Of a stretch of DNA of 40,338 nucleotides, positions 16,048-24,904 are shown in pieces. The notes under the pieces are model-generated. The model did no database searches. It was not told the origin of the DNA and worked only from the letters and a program-made list of their open reading frames with translations. Source of the DNA: Kiloniellaceae bacterium (GTDB taxonomy: Bacteria > Pseudomonadota > Alphaproteobacteria > Kiloniellales > Kiloniellaceae); NCBI GenBank assembly GCA_021776195.1, contig JAJFGK010000145.1:1-40338 (forward strand), written 5' to 3'. The first letter of the stretch is position 1. Every line of letters starts with the position of its first letter. Position numbers and translations under genes: made by a program.

Positions 16048-18141
16048 ATGGCCAGCGCCCCGCTCCTGCAGATCAACAACCTCCGGGTCGAGTTTCCCAC
16101 CCGCCATGAAACCCTGGTGGCGATCGACGACCTGTCGCTGCGCATCGAACCCGGCGAGGTGTTGGGCGTGGTGGGCGAATCCGGCGCCGGCAAGTCGATG
16201 ACCGGCAATGCGGTCATCGGGTTGCTCGAGCCCCCCGGGCGCATCGCCGGCGGCGAAATCCTGTTCGACGGCCGCCGCATCGATAATCTGCCGGCTGCCG
16301 AGCTGCGCAAGATTCGCGGCCGCGATATCGGGGCGATCTTCCAGGACCCCCTGACCAGCCTCAACCCGCTGCACACGGTGGGGCGGCAGATCACCGATAC
16401 CATCGGCGCCCATTTGCCCCTCACCCCCCGGCAGGCCCGCACCCGGGCGCTGGAGCTGCTGACCGAGGTCGGCATCCCCGCGGCGGCGGAGCGCATCGAC
16501 CACTATCCGCACCAGTTCTCCGGCGGCATGCGCCAGCGCGTGGTGATCGCCCTGGCGCTCTGCGCCGATCCCAAGCTGGTGATCGCCGACGAGCCGACCA
16601 CCGCCCTCGATGTGTCGATCCAGGCCCAGATCATCATCCTGCTGAAACGGCTCTGTTCCCAGCACGGCAGCGCGATCATGCTGATCACCCACGACATGGG
16701 AGTGATCGCGGAGACCGCCGACCGGGTGGCGGTGATGTACGCCGGCCGTATCGCCGAGATCGGGCCGGTCTCCGACATTATCCACGACGCGCGGATGCCC
16801 TACACCGTGGGCCTGATGGGATCGATTCCCTCGATCGGCGAGGAGGTCGAGCGCCTCGCCCAAATCGATGGCTCCATGCCGCGCCTGAACCGGGTGCCAA
16901 GCGGGTGCAGCTACCACCCGCGCTGCCCGCACGCCTTTGCCCGCTGTTCCAGCGAGCGCCCGGAACTGGCCGCGGCCGGGCGTTCCCAGGTCGCCTGCTG
17001 GCTGGCCACGGAGCCCGCCAGCGCCCCCGACAGGAACCGCGCGCCGCAAGGAGAGCCGCCGGGGGAGCCACGGGGCGAGCCGCGGGGGGAAGCGCGCGTC
17101 GCGACGGCCAAGCGCGGGCCGCTCGATCCCGCCGCGAGGCCGCTGGTCGAGGCCACGGCGCTGAAACAGCAGTTCGATGTCTCGCCGCCCCTGCTGACCC
17201 GGATCCTGGAGCGGACGGGACGCCGGGTGGTGAAGGCCGTCGACGGTCTGAACATCACCATCGAGCGCGGCGAGACCTTCGGGCTGGTCGGCGAATCGGG
17301 CTGCGGCAAGTCCACCGCCGCGCGCACCATCGTGGGCCTCTACGAGGCCACGGCGGGCCGCATCACCTATGACGGCGCCTCCCTGAGCACCCGCCAGGAA
17401 AGGCGCAGCAACCAGGCCTACCAGCACAAGATCCAGATGATCTTTCAAGACCCCCAGGCCTCGCTCAATCCGCGCTGGCGGGTGCGCGACATCGTCGCCG
17501 AATCGATCCCGGAGAGCCTGCGCGGATCGCGGAACGGCATCTCGAAGCGCGTCGCTGAACTGCTCGACCAGGTCGGCCTCTCGCCCGCCGACGGGGACAA
17601 GTACCCCCACGAATTCTCCGGCGGTCAGCGGCAGCGGATTTCCATCGCCCGGGCGCTCGGCGGCGAGCCCGAGTTCCTGGTCTGCGACGAGCCGACCTCG
17701 GCGCTCGACGTCTCGGTCCAGGCGCAAATTCTCAATCTGATGGTCGATCTGCAGCGCGAACTTGGCCTGACTTACCTTTTCATCAGCCATGACCTGGCCG
17801 TGGTGCACCACATCTCCACCAAGGTCGGGGTCATGTATCTCGGCCGTATCGTCGAGTGGGCCCCGTCACGCCAGCTTTTTGGCCGGCCCCTGCATCCCTA
17901 TACCCGCATGCTGCTCGATGCCGTGCCCGACATCTCCAAAACCGGGACGAAACGGCTCCAGGTCGAAGGCGAGGTGCCGAGCCCGATCAACCCGCCGCCA
18001 GGCTGCGCCTTTCACCCGCGCTGCCCCTTCGCCAACGAGCGCTGCCAGAACGAGCAGCCGGCCAGTCTCGACCGGGAGGGCACGTCAATCGCCTGCCACG
18101 CCGTCGAGGAGGGCCGCCTGCCCGCCTGGAAGACGGCCTGA
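16048..18141 (+). CDS. Fused peptide-type ABC ATPase (DppD-DppF in one chain)
   Basis: A 697-residue protein carrying two complete ABC ATPases. The first half (about 6-320) has Walker A GESGAGKS at about 43-50, signature FSGGMRQR at about 156-163 and Walker B LVIADEPTTALD, then the oligopeptide-type C-terminal cysteine motif CSYHPRCPHAFARC. A linker of about 45 residues includes the repetitive stretch GEPPGEPRGEPRGEAR. The second half (about 365-697) has Walker A GESGCGKS at about 415-422, signature FSGGQRQR at about 523-530, Walker B FLVCDEPTSALD and CAFHPRCPFANERC. In most bacteria these are two genes, although fused forms are known. It would energise the two permeases encoded just upstream. 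Confidence 0.94.
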   Translation: MASAPLLQINNLRVEFPTRHETLVAIDDLSLRIEPGEVLGVVGESGAGKSMTGNAVIGLLEPPGRIAGGEILFDGRRIDNLPAAELRKIRGRDIGAIFQDPLTSLNPLHTVGRQITDTIGAHLPLTPRQARTRALELLTEVGIPAAAERIDHYPHQFSGGMRQRVVIALALCADPKLVIADEPTTALDVSIQAQIIILLKRLCSQHGSAIMLITHDMGVIAETADRVAVMYAGRIAEIGPVSDIIHDARMPYTVGLMGSIPSIGEEVERLAQIDGSMPRLNRVPSGCSYHPRCPHAFARCSSERPELAAAGRSQVACWLATEPASAPDRNRAPQGEPPGEPRGEPRGEARVATAKRGPLDPAARPLVEATALKQQFDVSPPLLTRILERTGRRVVKAVDGLNITIERGETFGLVGESGCGKSTAARTIVGLYEATAGRITYDGASLSTRQERRSNQAYQHKIQMIFQDPQASLNPRWRVRDIVAESIPESLRGSRNGISKRVAELLDQVGLSPADGDKYPHEFSGGQRQRISIARALGGEPEFLVCDEPTSALDVSVQAQILNLMVDLQRELGLTYLFISHDLAVVHHISTKVGVMYLGRIVEWAPSRQLFGRPLHPYTRMLLDAVPDISKTGTKRLQVEGEVPSPINPPPGCAFHPRCPFANERCQNEQPASLDREGTSIACHAVEEGRLPAWKTA

Positions 18142-18177
18142 ATCATACCCTTCCCATCGATCGCACTGGCAGCGCCG

Positions 18178-19494
18178 TCACCAGCCCTCGAAGCCTTGCA
18201 AGACCTCGTCGGCGACCCGTCCTCCGGTGACATCTGAGATGGCCCGGTCGAGGATGCCGACCGCCTCTTCGACCTCGGCTTCGGACAGGACCAGAGGCGG
18301 GGTCATCTCCAGGACGTTCGAATTCATCCCGACATAATAGAGCACCAGGCCCAGTTCGAAGGCGCGGTAGACCAGCTTGGCCGCCTCCAGGGCGGCGGGC
18401 TCCTTGCTGGCGCGGTCGCGCACCAGCTCGACGCCGATGGCCAGGCCCCGGCCGCGGACGTCGCCGACCAGGGCGTGGCTCTGCATCAGGTCGCCCAGCC
18501 GCGCCATCATGTGGGCGCCGACCCGCGCCGCGTTGTCGACCAGCCCCTCCCTTTCGATGCAATCCAGCACAACCCGGCCGGCGGTCGCCGAGACCGGGTT
18601 GCCGTGCAGGGTCTGCATGGAAAAGGACGAGGCGAAATCCATCACCGCTGCCGGGCCGATGGCCGCCGAGAGCGGCAGGCCGCCGCCCAGGGCCTTGCCG
18701 AGGGTAACGATATCGGGAACGAACTCCTCGTGCTGGAAGCAGTGCAGCCGTCCGGACCGGCCGAGTCCGACCTTCACCTCGTCGCAGATGACGAGGATGC
18801 CGTGGGCGCGGCAGAGTTCGCTGAGCCGCTTGAGGAAACCGGGCGGCGGCACGATCAGGCCGCCGTCGGACTGAATCGGCTCGAGAAACAGGGCCGCGAC
18901 CTGGTCCGGTGGGCAGTCGCTGTCGAAGTGCGCCTGGAGACGGGTCAGGACGGCCTCGCCGCCGGCATCGCCCTCGAAGGGCCGGTAGGGATCGGGATAG
19001 GGGATCAGCAACAGACCGCCGGCCTTTTCCGCGTGGGCCTGGACGCTGTGGCCGGAAACCGCCATGGAGGCGGCGGTGCCGCCGTGGTAGGCGCCGACAA
19101 AGGAGATAATGCGCGGCCGGCCGGTGGCGGCGACCACGGCCCGGGCCACGGCCTCGTTGGCGTCGGATCCCGAATGCCCGAGCCAGACCCGGCGCTCGCC
19201 TTCGCCCGGAACCAGGGCAAGCAGGCGTTCCGCCAGGGCCACCGCCGGTTCGTTGGCCGCCGACAGGGTGCTGGCGCCGGCCTGGTTCGCCAGCGCCTGG
19301 GCCACCCCCTCGCGCAGGGCCGGATGCCCATGCCCAAGGCCGGCCGCGCCCCAGGAGGCCGAGAGATCGAGCAGCGAGCGACCGTCGTCGCCGGTCAGCC
19401 GGCAGCCTTGGCCGCCGACCACGGCGAGCGGGAAAAAGCGCAACTTTTGCAGTTTCGAAAGCGCCCGGGCATCGCGTTCGTAAAGACTGGCCAT
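18178..19494 (-). CDS. Class III (omega) aminotransferase, PLP-dependent
   Basis: A 438-residue PLP enzyme of the class III family, which moves amino groups from omega-amino acids, diamines or related amines to a 2-oxo acid. Seen are HSGSDANEAV (phosphate-binding), SFVGAYHGG (ring-stacking aromatic), ICDEVKVGLGRSG with the PLP-contacting Asp, and the Schiff-base lysine in TLGKALGGGLPLS. The ATG at 19492-19494 follows a GGGAGGGGAGAGGG stretch. It lies 35 bp downstream of the glutamine-synthetase-like gene on the same strand, so the two and the RpiR-type regulator form one unit. The Dpp-type operon converges on it with a 36-bp gap. The amino donor is unknown; gamma-aminobutyrate-like compounds or gamma-glutamylated amines are reasonable guesses. 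Confidence 0.91.
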   Translation of the reverse strand: MASLYERDARALSKLQKLRFFPLAVVGGQGCRLTGDDGRSLLDLSASWGAAGLGHGHPALREGVAQALANQAGASTLSAANEPAVALAERLLALVPGEGERRVWLGHSGSDANEAVARAVVAATGRPRIISFVGAYHGGTAASMAVSGHSVQAHAEKAGGLLLIPYPDPYRPFEGDAGGEAVLTRLQAHFDSDCPPDQVAALFLEPIQSDGGLIVPPPGFLKRLSELCRAHGILVICDEVKVGLGRSGRLHCFQHEEFVPDIVTLGKALGGGLPLSAAIGPAAVMDFASSFSMQTLHGNPVSATAGRVVLDCIEREGLVDNAARVGAHMMARLGDLMQSHALVGDVRGRGLAIGVELVRDRASKEPAALEAAKLVYRAFELGLVLYYVGMNSNVLEMTPPLVLSEAEVEEAVGILDRAISDVTGGRVADEVLQGFEGW

Positions 19495-19529
19495 GGTCGC
19501 CCTCTCCCCTCCCGTGAACCGCCGCCCGC

Positions 19530-20843
19530 TCAATAGACCTTTTCGTAGGCGCGGTAGACCTCCTCGGGCGCCAAGCCCTCCAGGAAGGCCAGTTCGCCGC
19601 GCTTGTGTTTGAGATAGACATCGACCAGAGGCTCGGCGAACCAGGAGCGGACTGTCTCGTCGCCCTCGAGCAGGGCCAGGGCGTCTTCCAGGGACTGCGG
19701 CAGGCGCCGGTAGCCGCGGGCTTCCAGGGCCGCCGGATCGAGCAGCGACAGGTCCTCCGACGAGGGCGGCGGCGGCGCCATTTCCCGGCGGATCCCGTCC
19801 AGCCCCGCGAGCACAAGGGCGGCCTGCTGCAGATAGGGCGAGGCCGTCGAATCGCCGGCGCGGAACTCGAAGTTGAACTGCTTGGCGATGTCGGCGCCGG
19901 GCAGTTCCACCACCGGGCAGATGCGCACCGCCGCCTCGCGGTCGCGGTAGCCCAGGTTGTTGAAGGGCGCGCTCCAGCGGTGCGGGGTCAGGCGGGCATA
20001 GGAGATCGCGCTGGGCGCGGTGAAGGCCACGATCGAGGGCAGATGGTGCAGGATGCCGGCGATGAAGTGGCTCGCCACCTTGCCGAGTCCGCCCGGACCG
20101 CCAGGGTCATGCGTGGCCGGTTGGCCGGCCTCGTCCAGGAAACTCATGTGGATGTGAACGCCGTTGCCGCCGCCCGCCGGGTCGCGAATTGGCGTGAAGG
20201 TGATGGGATCGTCAAAGACCCGCGCCGTGGCCCGTGCCATCTCCCGGACGATCAGCGCGTGGTCGGCGGCCTTGATGCCGACCTGGGGATGCATGGTCAC
20301 CTCGTATTGCGCCGGCGCCCACTCGCGCAGGAAGGAATCGGGCTCGACGCCGGCCTGCCGGAGCGCACCCAGGAAGGTCTCGCCGAAAGTCTTCTTGGCG
20401 CGCACGCCGTCCAGGCCGAACCCGTGACCGTAGTCGGCTGTTGCGTCGAGGAATTGGAACTCCAATTCGAAGGCACTCAGCAGGGACAGCCCGGTCTCTT
20501 CCTCGAGCGCATCCAGCGCGGCCTTCAGACAGTGCCGCAGGCAGCATTCCCAGGGCCGGCCGTCGGTGTGGAGGATATCGCCCAGAAAGAAGTGCTCGCC
20601 GGCCGCGTCCGCGCCGAAATCGACCTTCACCTCGGCTTGCGGGTCGGGCACCAGCAGCAGATCGCCGAGCGACCCGAAGGGTGTGTCGGCGATGGAATTG
20701 AAGGCGGTGATCTGAATATTGGTTGGCACCCAGCCGACGCCGCGGGCACGGCGCTTTTCCAGATCGACCAGCGGAAAGCCCTTGCCCCGCACCTGCCCGG
20801 CGAAATCCGAGCAGCAAACCATGACGATGTCCTCCGGCTTCAA
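19530..20843 (-). CDS. Glutamine-synthetase-family ligase (gamma-glutamylamine-synthetase-like)
   Basis: A 437-residue ATP-dependent ligase of the GlnA superfamily. The N-terminal part carries SDFAGQVRGKGFP, as in non-canonical members acting on amines. The catalytic part has FELEFQF, the ATP/glutamate motif GGGNGVHIHMSF, the stretch TPHRWSAPFNNLGYRDREAAVRI, and FEFRAGDSTASPYL near the end. No adenylylation-loop tyrosine motif of housekeeping GlnA was noted. I chose the TTG at 20841-20843: GGAGG precedes it and it overlaps the regulator's TGA as TTGA. An ATG at 20820-20822 with an equal site would remove seven residues. With the aminotransferase downstream, the likely job is gamma-glutamylation of an amine before its oxidation, as in PuuA-type polyamine pathways. 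The amine is unknown. Confidence 0.88.
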   Translation of the reverse strand: MKPEDIVMVCCSDFAGQVRGKGFPLVDLEKRRARGVGWVPTNIQITAFNSIADTPFGSLGDLLLVPDPQAEVKVDFGADAAGEHFFLGDILHTDGRPWECCLRHCLKAALDALEEETGLSLLSAFELEFQFLDATADYGHGFGLDGVRAKKTFGETFLGALRQAGVEPDSFLREWAPAQYEVTMHPQVGIKAADHALIVREMARATARVFDDPITFTPIRDPAGGGNGVHIHMSFLDEAGQPATHDPGGPGGLGKVASHFIAGILHHLPSIVAFTAPSAISYARLTPHRWSAPFNNLGYRDREAAVRICPVVELPGADIAKQFNFEFRAGDSTASPYLQQAALVLAGLDGIRREMAPPPPSSEDLSLLDPAALEARGYRRLPQSLEDALALLEGDETVRSWFAEPLVDVYLKHKRGELAFLEGLAPEEVYRAYEKVY

Positions 20844-21730
20844 CTCACGTCCTCCCTCAGTCTCTCGTTGTCTTCGGCGTTGATCGTTCCTGACGATGGG
20901 GTGCGCAGCGCATCCCAAGTCTCGATCCGCCGCCGGGTCGCCTCCCAATCGGCTTCCGAGACACGGTTGATGATCGCCTCGGCGATGAAAAGCACGCTGG
21001 TCCCGGTGTCCCAGGGCGTGCCGACATCGATCATGGCCGGCAGGATGATCGCGGCGTGGCGCGAGACCGGCGACAGCCAGCGATCGGTGAAGAGCACGAC
21101 CTGCGCGCCGCGTTCGCGCGCGGCGCTCGCGGCGAATTGGACCAGGTCGGGCTGATAGCGGCGATAGTCGAACAGGATCGCCACATCGTTGCGTTTCATG
21201 CGCAAAAGGTATTCCGGCCACTCCTCGCTGGCGGTCGGCACCTTATAGACCTTGGCGCGGATCTGGCGCAGGTGGCAGGAGAGGTAGCCCGCCAAGGTAT
21301 CGGACATGCGCCCACCGAGCAGGAACACCGACCGGCGGCGGTCGCTGATCAGATCGCAGGCCGCGGTCAACTGCTCTTCGGGGATGGCCGTGGCGGTGTC
21401 GCGGATGGTCTTGATCACCGGTTCGGCCAAACCGGACAGAAACCCGCCGCGCGCCGCCGACTCCGCCTGGCTTTCGTGCAGCAGGACCGGCGAGTGGTAG
21501 CCCTCCTTGATTTCGCCGATCAGCGCGCGTTGAAACTTGCTGTAGCCCTGGAAGCCCAGTTTCGCGGTAAGACGCAAGATGGTCTGCCCGCTGACCCTGG
21601 CCCGCTTGGACAGCTCGGCCACGGTCAGGAGACCGGCGAAGGGATAGTCGGCCAGCAAAGCCGTGGCGACCTTCCTTTCCGACGCGGTCAGGCGCGCCAA
21701 GGAGTCTTGGATAGAGGCTTCCAAACTCAC
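20840..21730 (-). CDS. RpiR/MurR-family transcriptional regulator
   Basis: A 296-residue repressor-type protein. The N-terminal RpiR helix-turn-helix spans about 1-78 (LTASERKVATALL, LTVAELSKRARVSGQTILRLTAKLGFQGYSKFQRAL). The C-terminal SIS domain (about 105-260), with VFLLGGRMSDTLAGYLSCHLRQI, normally binds a small phosphorylated or amino-sugar effector. The GTG at 21728-21730 is the start that best fits the family length; a longer frame to 21781 is possible. It is the first gene of the minus-strand unit and faces the ABC transporter operon across a 157-bp region, so it probably controls both directions through the palindrome at 21783. Confidence 0.9.
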   Translation of the reverse strand: MSLEASIQDSLARLTASERKVATALLADYPFAGLLTVAELSKRARVSGQTILRLTAKLGFQGYSKFQRALIGEIKEGYHSPVLLHESQAESAARGGFLSGLAEPVIKTIRDTATAIPEEQLTAACDLISDRRRSVFLLGGRMSDTLAGYLSCHLRQIRAKVYKVPTASEEWPEYLLRMKRNDVAILFDYRRYQPDLVQFAASAARERGAQVVLFTDRWLSPVSRHAAIILPAMIDVGTPWDTGTSVLFIAEAIINRVSEADWEATRRRIETWDALRTPSSGTINAEDNERLREDVS

Positions 21731-21782
21731 GATGCAGGTTCCCGATCGGCTCTGGGATCGGAGTGTGCGAGCTTCGGCCAAT

Positions 21783-21793
21783 TATTGTCAATA
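21783..21793. promoter_or_regulatory. Candidate operator of the RpiR-type regulator
   Basis: TATTGTCAATA is an 11-bp palindrome (arms TATTG and CAATA around a central T) in the divergent region between the regulator gene and the transporter gene. Read on the minus strand it contains TTGACA, a good -35 box for the regulator transcript, so binding there could give autoregulation. Confidence 0.4.
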
Positions 21794-21811
21794 TGGGCGT
21801 TTCTAGTTGAT

Positions 21812-21839
21812 TTGGAACTTTTGTTTGATGTTCTATAGG
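21812..21839 (+). promoter_or_regulatory. Candidate sigma-70 promoter for the branched-chain-type ABC operon
   Basis: TTGGAA (21812-21817) and TATAGG (21834-21839) are separated by 16 bases, about 50 bp before the chosen ATG at 21888. The fit is moderate. Confidence 0.4.
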
Positions 21840-21887
21840 GACCTCGAAACCCCGTGGCGGGATTTCAGGGATCGGACTTGGGGGATC

Positions 21888-23699
21888 ATGCCGGCGCGTA
21901 CGTGGATAGGAACGGGGGGATTCGTCGTCGCACTGATCGCCGCCGCGGGCATCGCCAGTCTGTTCGGCGGTGGCGTGGAGCGCATGCTCATCGTCTTTTT
22001 CATCAGCCTGACCGCCGTGCTCGGAATGGGCATCTATTCCGGCAACTCCGGCATTCTCTCCTTCGGGCATCTGGCCTTCATGGGAATCGGCGCCTATCTC
22101 TCGGCGATTCTGACCATGCCGCTGGAAATGAAACAGCTGACCCTGTCGAAACTGCCGACCTTCCTGGCCACCGCCCATTTCGACCTTCTCCCCGCCACGG
22201 TCATCACGGTGCTCTTCGTCATGGCCGTTGCCGGCGTGGTCGGCATCGTCATTTCGCGCCTGGACGGGTCGGCGGCAACCATCACGACCCTTGGACTGCT
22301 GGTCATCGTGCACGGTCTTATCATCGGCGCCCGGGACATTACGCGCGGCAGTCAGTCGTTCTTCGGCGTGCCCCGGATCACCGACCTGACCGTAGCCGTG
22401 ATCGGTGCCGTCGTGGCGATCGTCGTGGCGCGCCTGTTCCGCGATTCCGTCTTCGGGCTGAAGCTGCGGGCCTCGCGGGACGATCAGGTGGCGGCCGGGG
22501 CGATGGGTGTCAACGTCCGCCGCCAGCGGCTCTTGGCCTGGATCGTCAGCGCCGGCGTCGTCGCCATTGCCGGTGTGCTGCTCGGTCATTTCCTCGGCGC
22601 CTTCTCGGCCAAGAAGTTCTACTTCGTGGACACCTTCGCGCTGCTCGCCATGCTGATCGTCGGCGGCATGGCGACCGTCAGCGGCGCCCTGGCCGGTGCC
22701 GTCCTGATCACCCTGGTCACGGAGTTTCTGCGCCGCCTCGAAAGCGGCGTGGAGATCTTCGGATATCAAACGCCGGAGATCTTCGGCACCACGCAGATCG
22801 GCATCGGCCTCATTATCCTGCTGGTGATGTATCGCCGCGGCGGCGGCCTCCTCGACCGCCTGGAATGGGACGAGTTCTTCTGGAAGGGACTCGACAAGAC
22901 CCGCGCGCCGCCCCCGGACGCAAAGGACCGACCACCCGTGCCCGAGGGCCGGCTGGAGGCCAAGGGCATCGTCAAGTCCTTCGACGGCCTGCTGGCCGTC
23001 GACGACGTTTCCATGACCTTGGACAGTGCCGAGATCGTCGGCTTGATCGGTCCCAACGGGTCAGGCAAAACGACGCTTTTGAACGCGCTTTCGGGGGTGC
23101 TGCCGGCGACGGCGGGTCAGGTGACGATCGACGCCACCGACGTCACCCACCGGTCGCCCCACGCCTTGGCCGGCCTTGGCGTCGGCCGTACCTTTCAGAA
23201 CATCAGGCTCTTTTCCAGCCTCACGGTCCGCCAGAACGTGTCTGTCGCCGCCCTCATCGAATGGCCGCGAACCAACAGCGGCGCAGCGGATATCAAGGTC
23301 GAGCGCGCCATGGAGGCCATGGGCCTGGCCCGTGTCGCCGACGTCCAGGCCTCGACCCTGTCCTACGGCGACCAGCGTCGTGTCGAGATCGCCCGGGCAC
23401 TCGCCCTGGAGCCGCGTTTTCTCTTTCTCGACGAACCCGCCGCCGGCATGAACCGTGAAGAGACCGATGCCTTGATGGACGATCTCAAGCGCCTGCGCGA
23501 GCTTTTTGGCATGGGCATCTTGATCGTCGATCACGATCTACCCCTAATAATGCGGCTCTGCGACCGTGTGGTGGTCCTGAACGAAGGACATATGATTGCC
23601 GAGGGAGAGCCGCGGAGCGTGCAGAAGAACCCGCAGGTGATCGAAGCTTACCTCGGACGCAAGGGCAGCCAACAGGTGGCTGCCGCCCTATCAACATAA
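21888..23699 (+). CDS. Fused LivM permease-LivG ATPase of a branched-chain-amino-acid-type ABC transporter
   Basis: A 603-residue fusion. The N-terminal part (about 1-330) is a LivM-type membrane domain with many hydrophobic segments and the family stretch NSGILSFGHLAFMGIGAYL; the loop FGLKLRASRDDQVAAGAMGVN contacts the ATPase. The C-terminal part (about 345-595) is a LivG-type ATPase: Walker A GPNGSGKTT near 387, GRTFQNIRLFSSLTV, signature LSYGDQRR near 491, Walker B FLFLDEPAAGMN, and the LivG tail with GEGEPR-like AEGEPRSVQKNPQVIEAYLG. The ATG at 21888 follows GGGGGAT; an in-frame ATG at 21828 has no ribosome site. The binding protein gene follows after 17 bp. Transporters of this class carry amino acids, urea, amides or aromatic acids. 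Confidence 0.92.
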   Translation: MPARTWIGTGGFVVALIAAAGIASLFGGGVERMLIVFFISLTAVLGMGIYSGNSGILSFGHLAFMGIGAYLSAILTMPLEMKQLTLSKLPTFLATAHFDLLPATVITVLFVMAVAGVVGIVISRLDGSAATITTLGLLVIVHGLIIGARDITRGSQSFFGVPRITDLTVAVIGAVVAIVVARLFRDSVFGLKLRASRDDQVAAGAMGVNVRRQRLLAWIVSAGVVAIAGVLLGHFLGAFSAKKFYFVDTFALLAMLIVGGMATVSGALAGAVLITLVTEFLRRLESGVEIFGYQTPEIFGTTQIGIGLIILLVMYRRGGGLLDRLEWDEFFWKGLDKTRAPPPDAKDRPPVPEGRLEAKGIVKSFDGLLAVDDVSMTLDSAEIVGLIGPNGSGKTTLLNALSGVLPATAGQVTIDATDVTHRSPHALAGLGVGRTFQNIRLFSSLTVRQNVSVAALIEWPRTNSGAADIKVERAMEAMGLARVADVQASTLSYGDQRRVEIARALALEPRFLFLDEPAAGMNREETDALMDDLKRLRELFGMGILIVDHDLPLIMRLCDRVVVLNEGHMIAEGEPRSVQKNPQVIEAYLGRKGSQQVAAALST

Positions 23700-23716
23700 G
23701 AAAGGGAGTAAGACAG

Positions 23717-24883
23717 GTGCAGAAATCATTGAAACTCGTGCTCGGAGCCGCCGCGATGGCCGTGGCCCTGACGCCCCTCGGGGCAGCCGGCGAAGAGCTG
23801 GTCATCGGCCTGGCCACCGGCCAAACCGGCGGGCTGGCGCCCTACGATGGCCCGGCCATCGAAGGCTTTCAGATCGCAGTCGACGAGATCAATGCCGCCG
23901 GCGGCATCGGCGGCAAGATCATGATCAAGACCATCTCCAAGGATACCCGGTCCGATCCGGCACAGACCTCGATCGCGGCGCAAGAGCTGATCGAGGCCGG
24001 CATCCACGTTCTGGTGACACCTTCGGATGCCGATCCCTCCTTCGCCGCGGCCCCCTTGGCCAACGAAGCCAAGATCCCGGCCTTCTCGCCGGGCGCTTCC
24101 TCCCCGACCCTGCCGCTGATGGGTGGCGACTATATGTTCGCCAACTTCCCCGGCGACAACGTTCAGGCCACGGTGTCGGCCGAGTGGGCCCATAAGCAGG
24201 GCCACTCGAACGCCTATATCCTCTATTCGCCGGATACCCAATACACCACTCTGCCGCTCTATTTTTCCGATGTTTTCAAGGAGCTGGGCGGGTCGGTCGC
24301 CGGTGAAGGCACCTACACCATGGGCCAGCAGGACTTCTCCGCCGAGGTCACCAAGATCAAGGCCGCCAACCCGCCGGTCGATGTCATCATGACCGCGGCC
24401 TACGAGCCCGACTTCCCGGCCTTCATCCGCCAGCTGCGCGCCGCCGGGGTGACGGCGCAGGTCATCGGCAGCGACGGCATCGACTCGCCGACCACCTTTT
24501 CCCTGGGCGAAGCCGCCGAGGGCGTGGTCTTCTCCACCGCCGGTCACGCCTCGCCCGGCAGCCCGCTGGAGGGGTTCAACGCCAAGTACAAGGCGCGCTA
24601 TGGCCATGACGCCGAGACCATCTTCGCGGGCATCGGCTACGATCTGATGAAGGTGATCGAAGCCGGCGTCCTGGCGGCGGGCAGCACCAATCCCGAGGCG
24701 ATCCGCAACGCCGTGGCCAATCTCGAAAACGTCGAGGGCGTGACCAGCAAGATCACCTACAAGGGCACATCGGGTATGCCGGTGCGTCAGGTCTCGCTCA
24801 TCCGGGTCAAGGATGGCGGCCGCGAACTGGTCGGCCAACCCTCGCCGACACCGAGCCTGGTTCCCGCGCCCAGGATGCAGTAG
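23717..24883 (+). CDS. Branched-chain-amino-acid-type ABC substrate-binding protein (LivK family)
   Basis: A 388-residue periplasmic binding protein (Peripla_BP_6 type). A signal peptide covers about residues 1-25 (LKLVLGAAAMAVALTPLGAAG). The mature protein starts ELVIGLATGQTGGLAPYDGPAIEGF, with DEINAAGGIGGK and later QQDFSAEVTKIKAANPPVDVI, all typical. The start is a GTG preceded by AAAGGGAG. It sits between the fused permease-ATPase gene and the LivF gene. The ligand is not evident; the family covers leucine-type amino acids, amides, urea and aromatic acids. Confidence 0.92.
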   Translation: MQKSLKLVLGAAAMAVALTPLGAAGEELVIGLATGQTGGLAPYDGPAIEGFQIAVDEINAAGGIGGKIMIKTISKDTRSDPAQTSIAAQELIEAGIHVLVTPSDADPSFAAAPLANEAKIPAFSPGASSPTLPLMGGDYMFANFPGDNVQATVSAEWAHKQGHSNAYILYSPDTQYTTLPLYFSDVFKELGGSVAGEGTYTMGQQDFSAEVTKIKAANPPVDVIMTAAYEPDFPAFIRQLRAAGVTAQVIGSDGIDSPTTFSLGEAAEGVVFSTAGHASPGSPLEGFNAKYKARYGHDAETIFAGIGYDLMKVIEAGVLAAGSTNPEAIRNAVANLENVEGVTSKITYKGTSGMPVRQVSLIRVKDGGRELVGQPSPTPSLVPAPRMQ

Positions 24884-24904
24884 TCCAGCGCAAGCGAGCG
24901 AACC

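Noticed and set aside
14127..16496. 789-codon minus-strand frame opposite the two permeases
   Set aside because: It is antisense to well-recognised DppB/DppC/ATPase genes; its product is an Asp/Gly/Gln-rich composition typical of GC-rich reverse frames.
15970..17811. 613-codon minus-strand frame opposite the fused ATPase
   Set aside because: Antisense shadow of a protein with complete Walker and signature motifs in the other strand.
20844..21221. N-terminal extension of the glutamine-synthetase-like gene
   Set aside because: It overlaps the RpiR-type regulator in another frame and is Arg-rich without family similarity; the TTG or ATG near 20830 gives the normal start.
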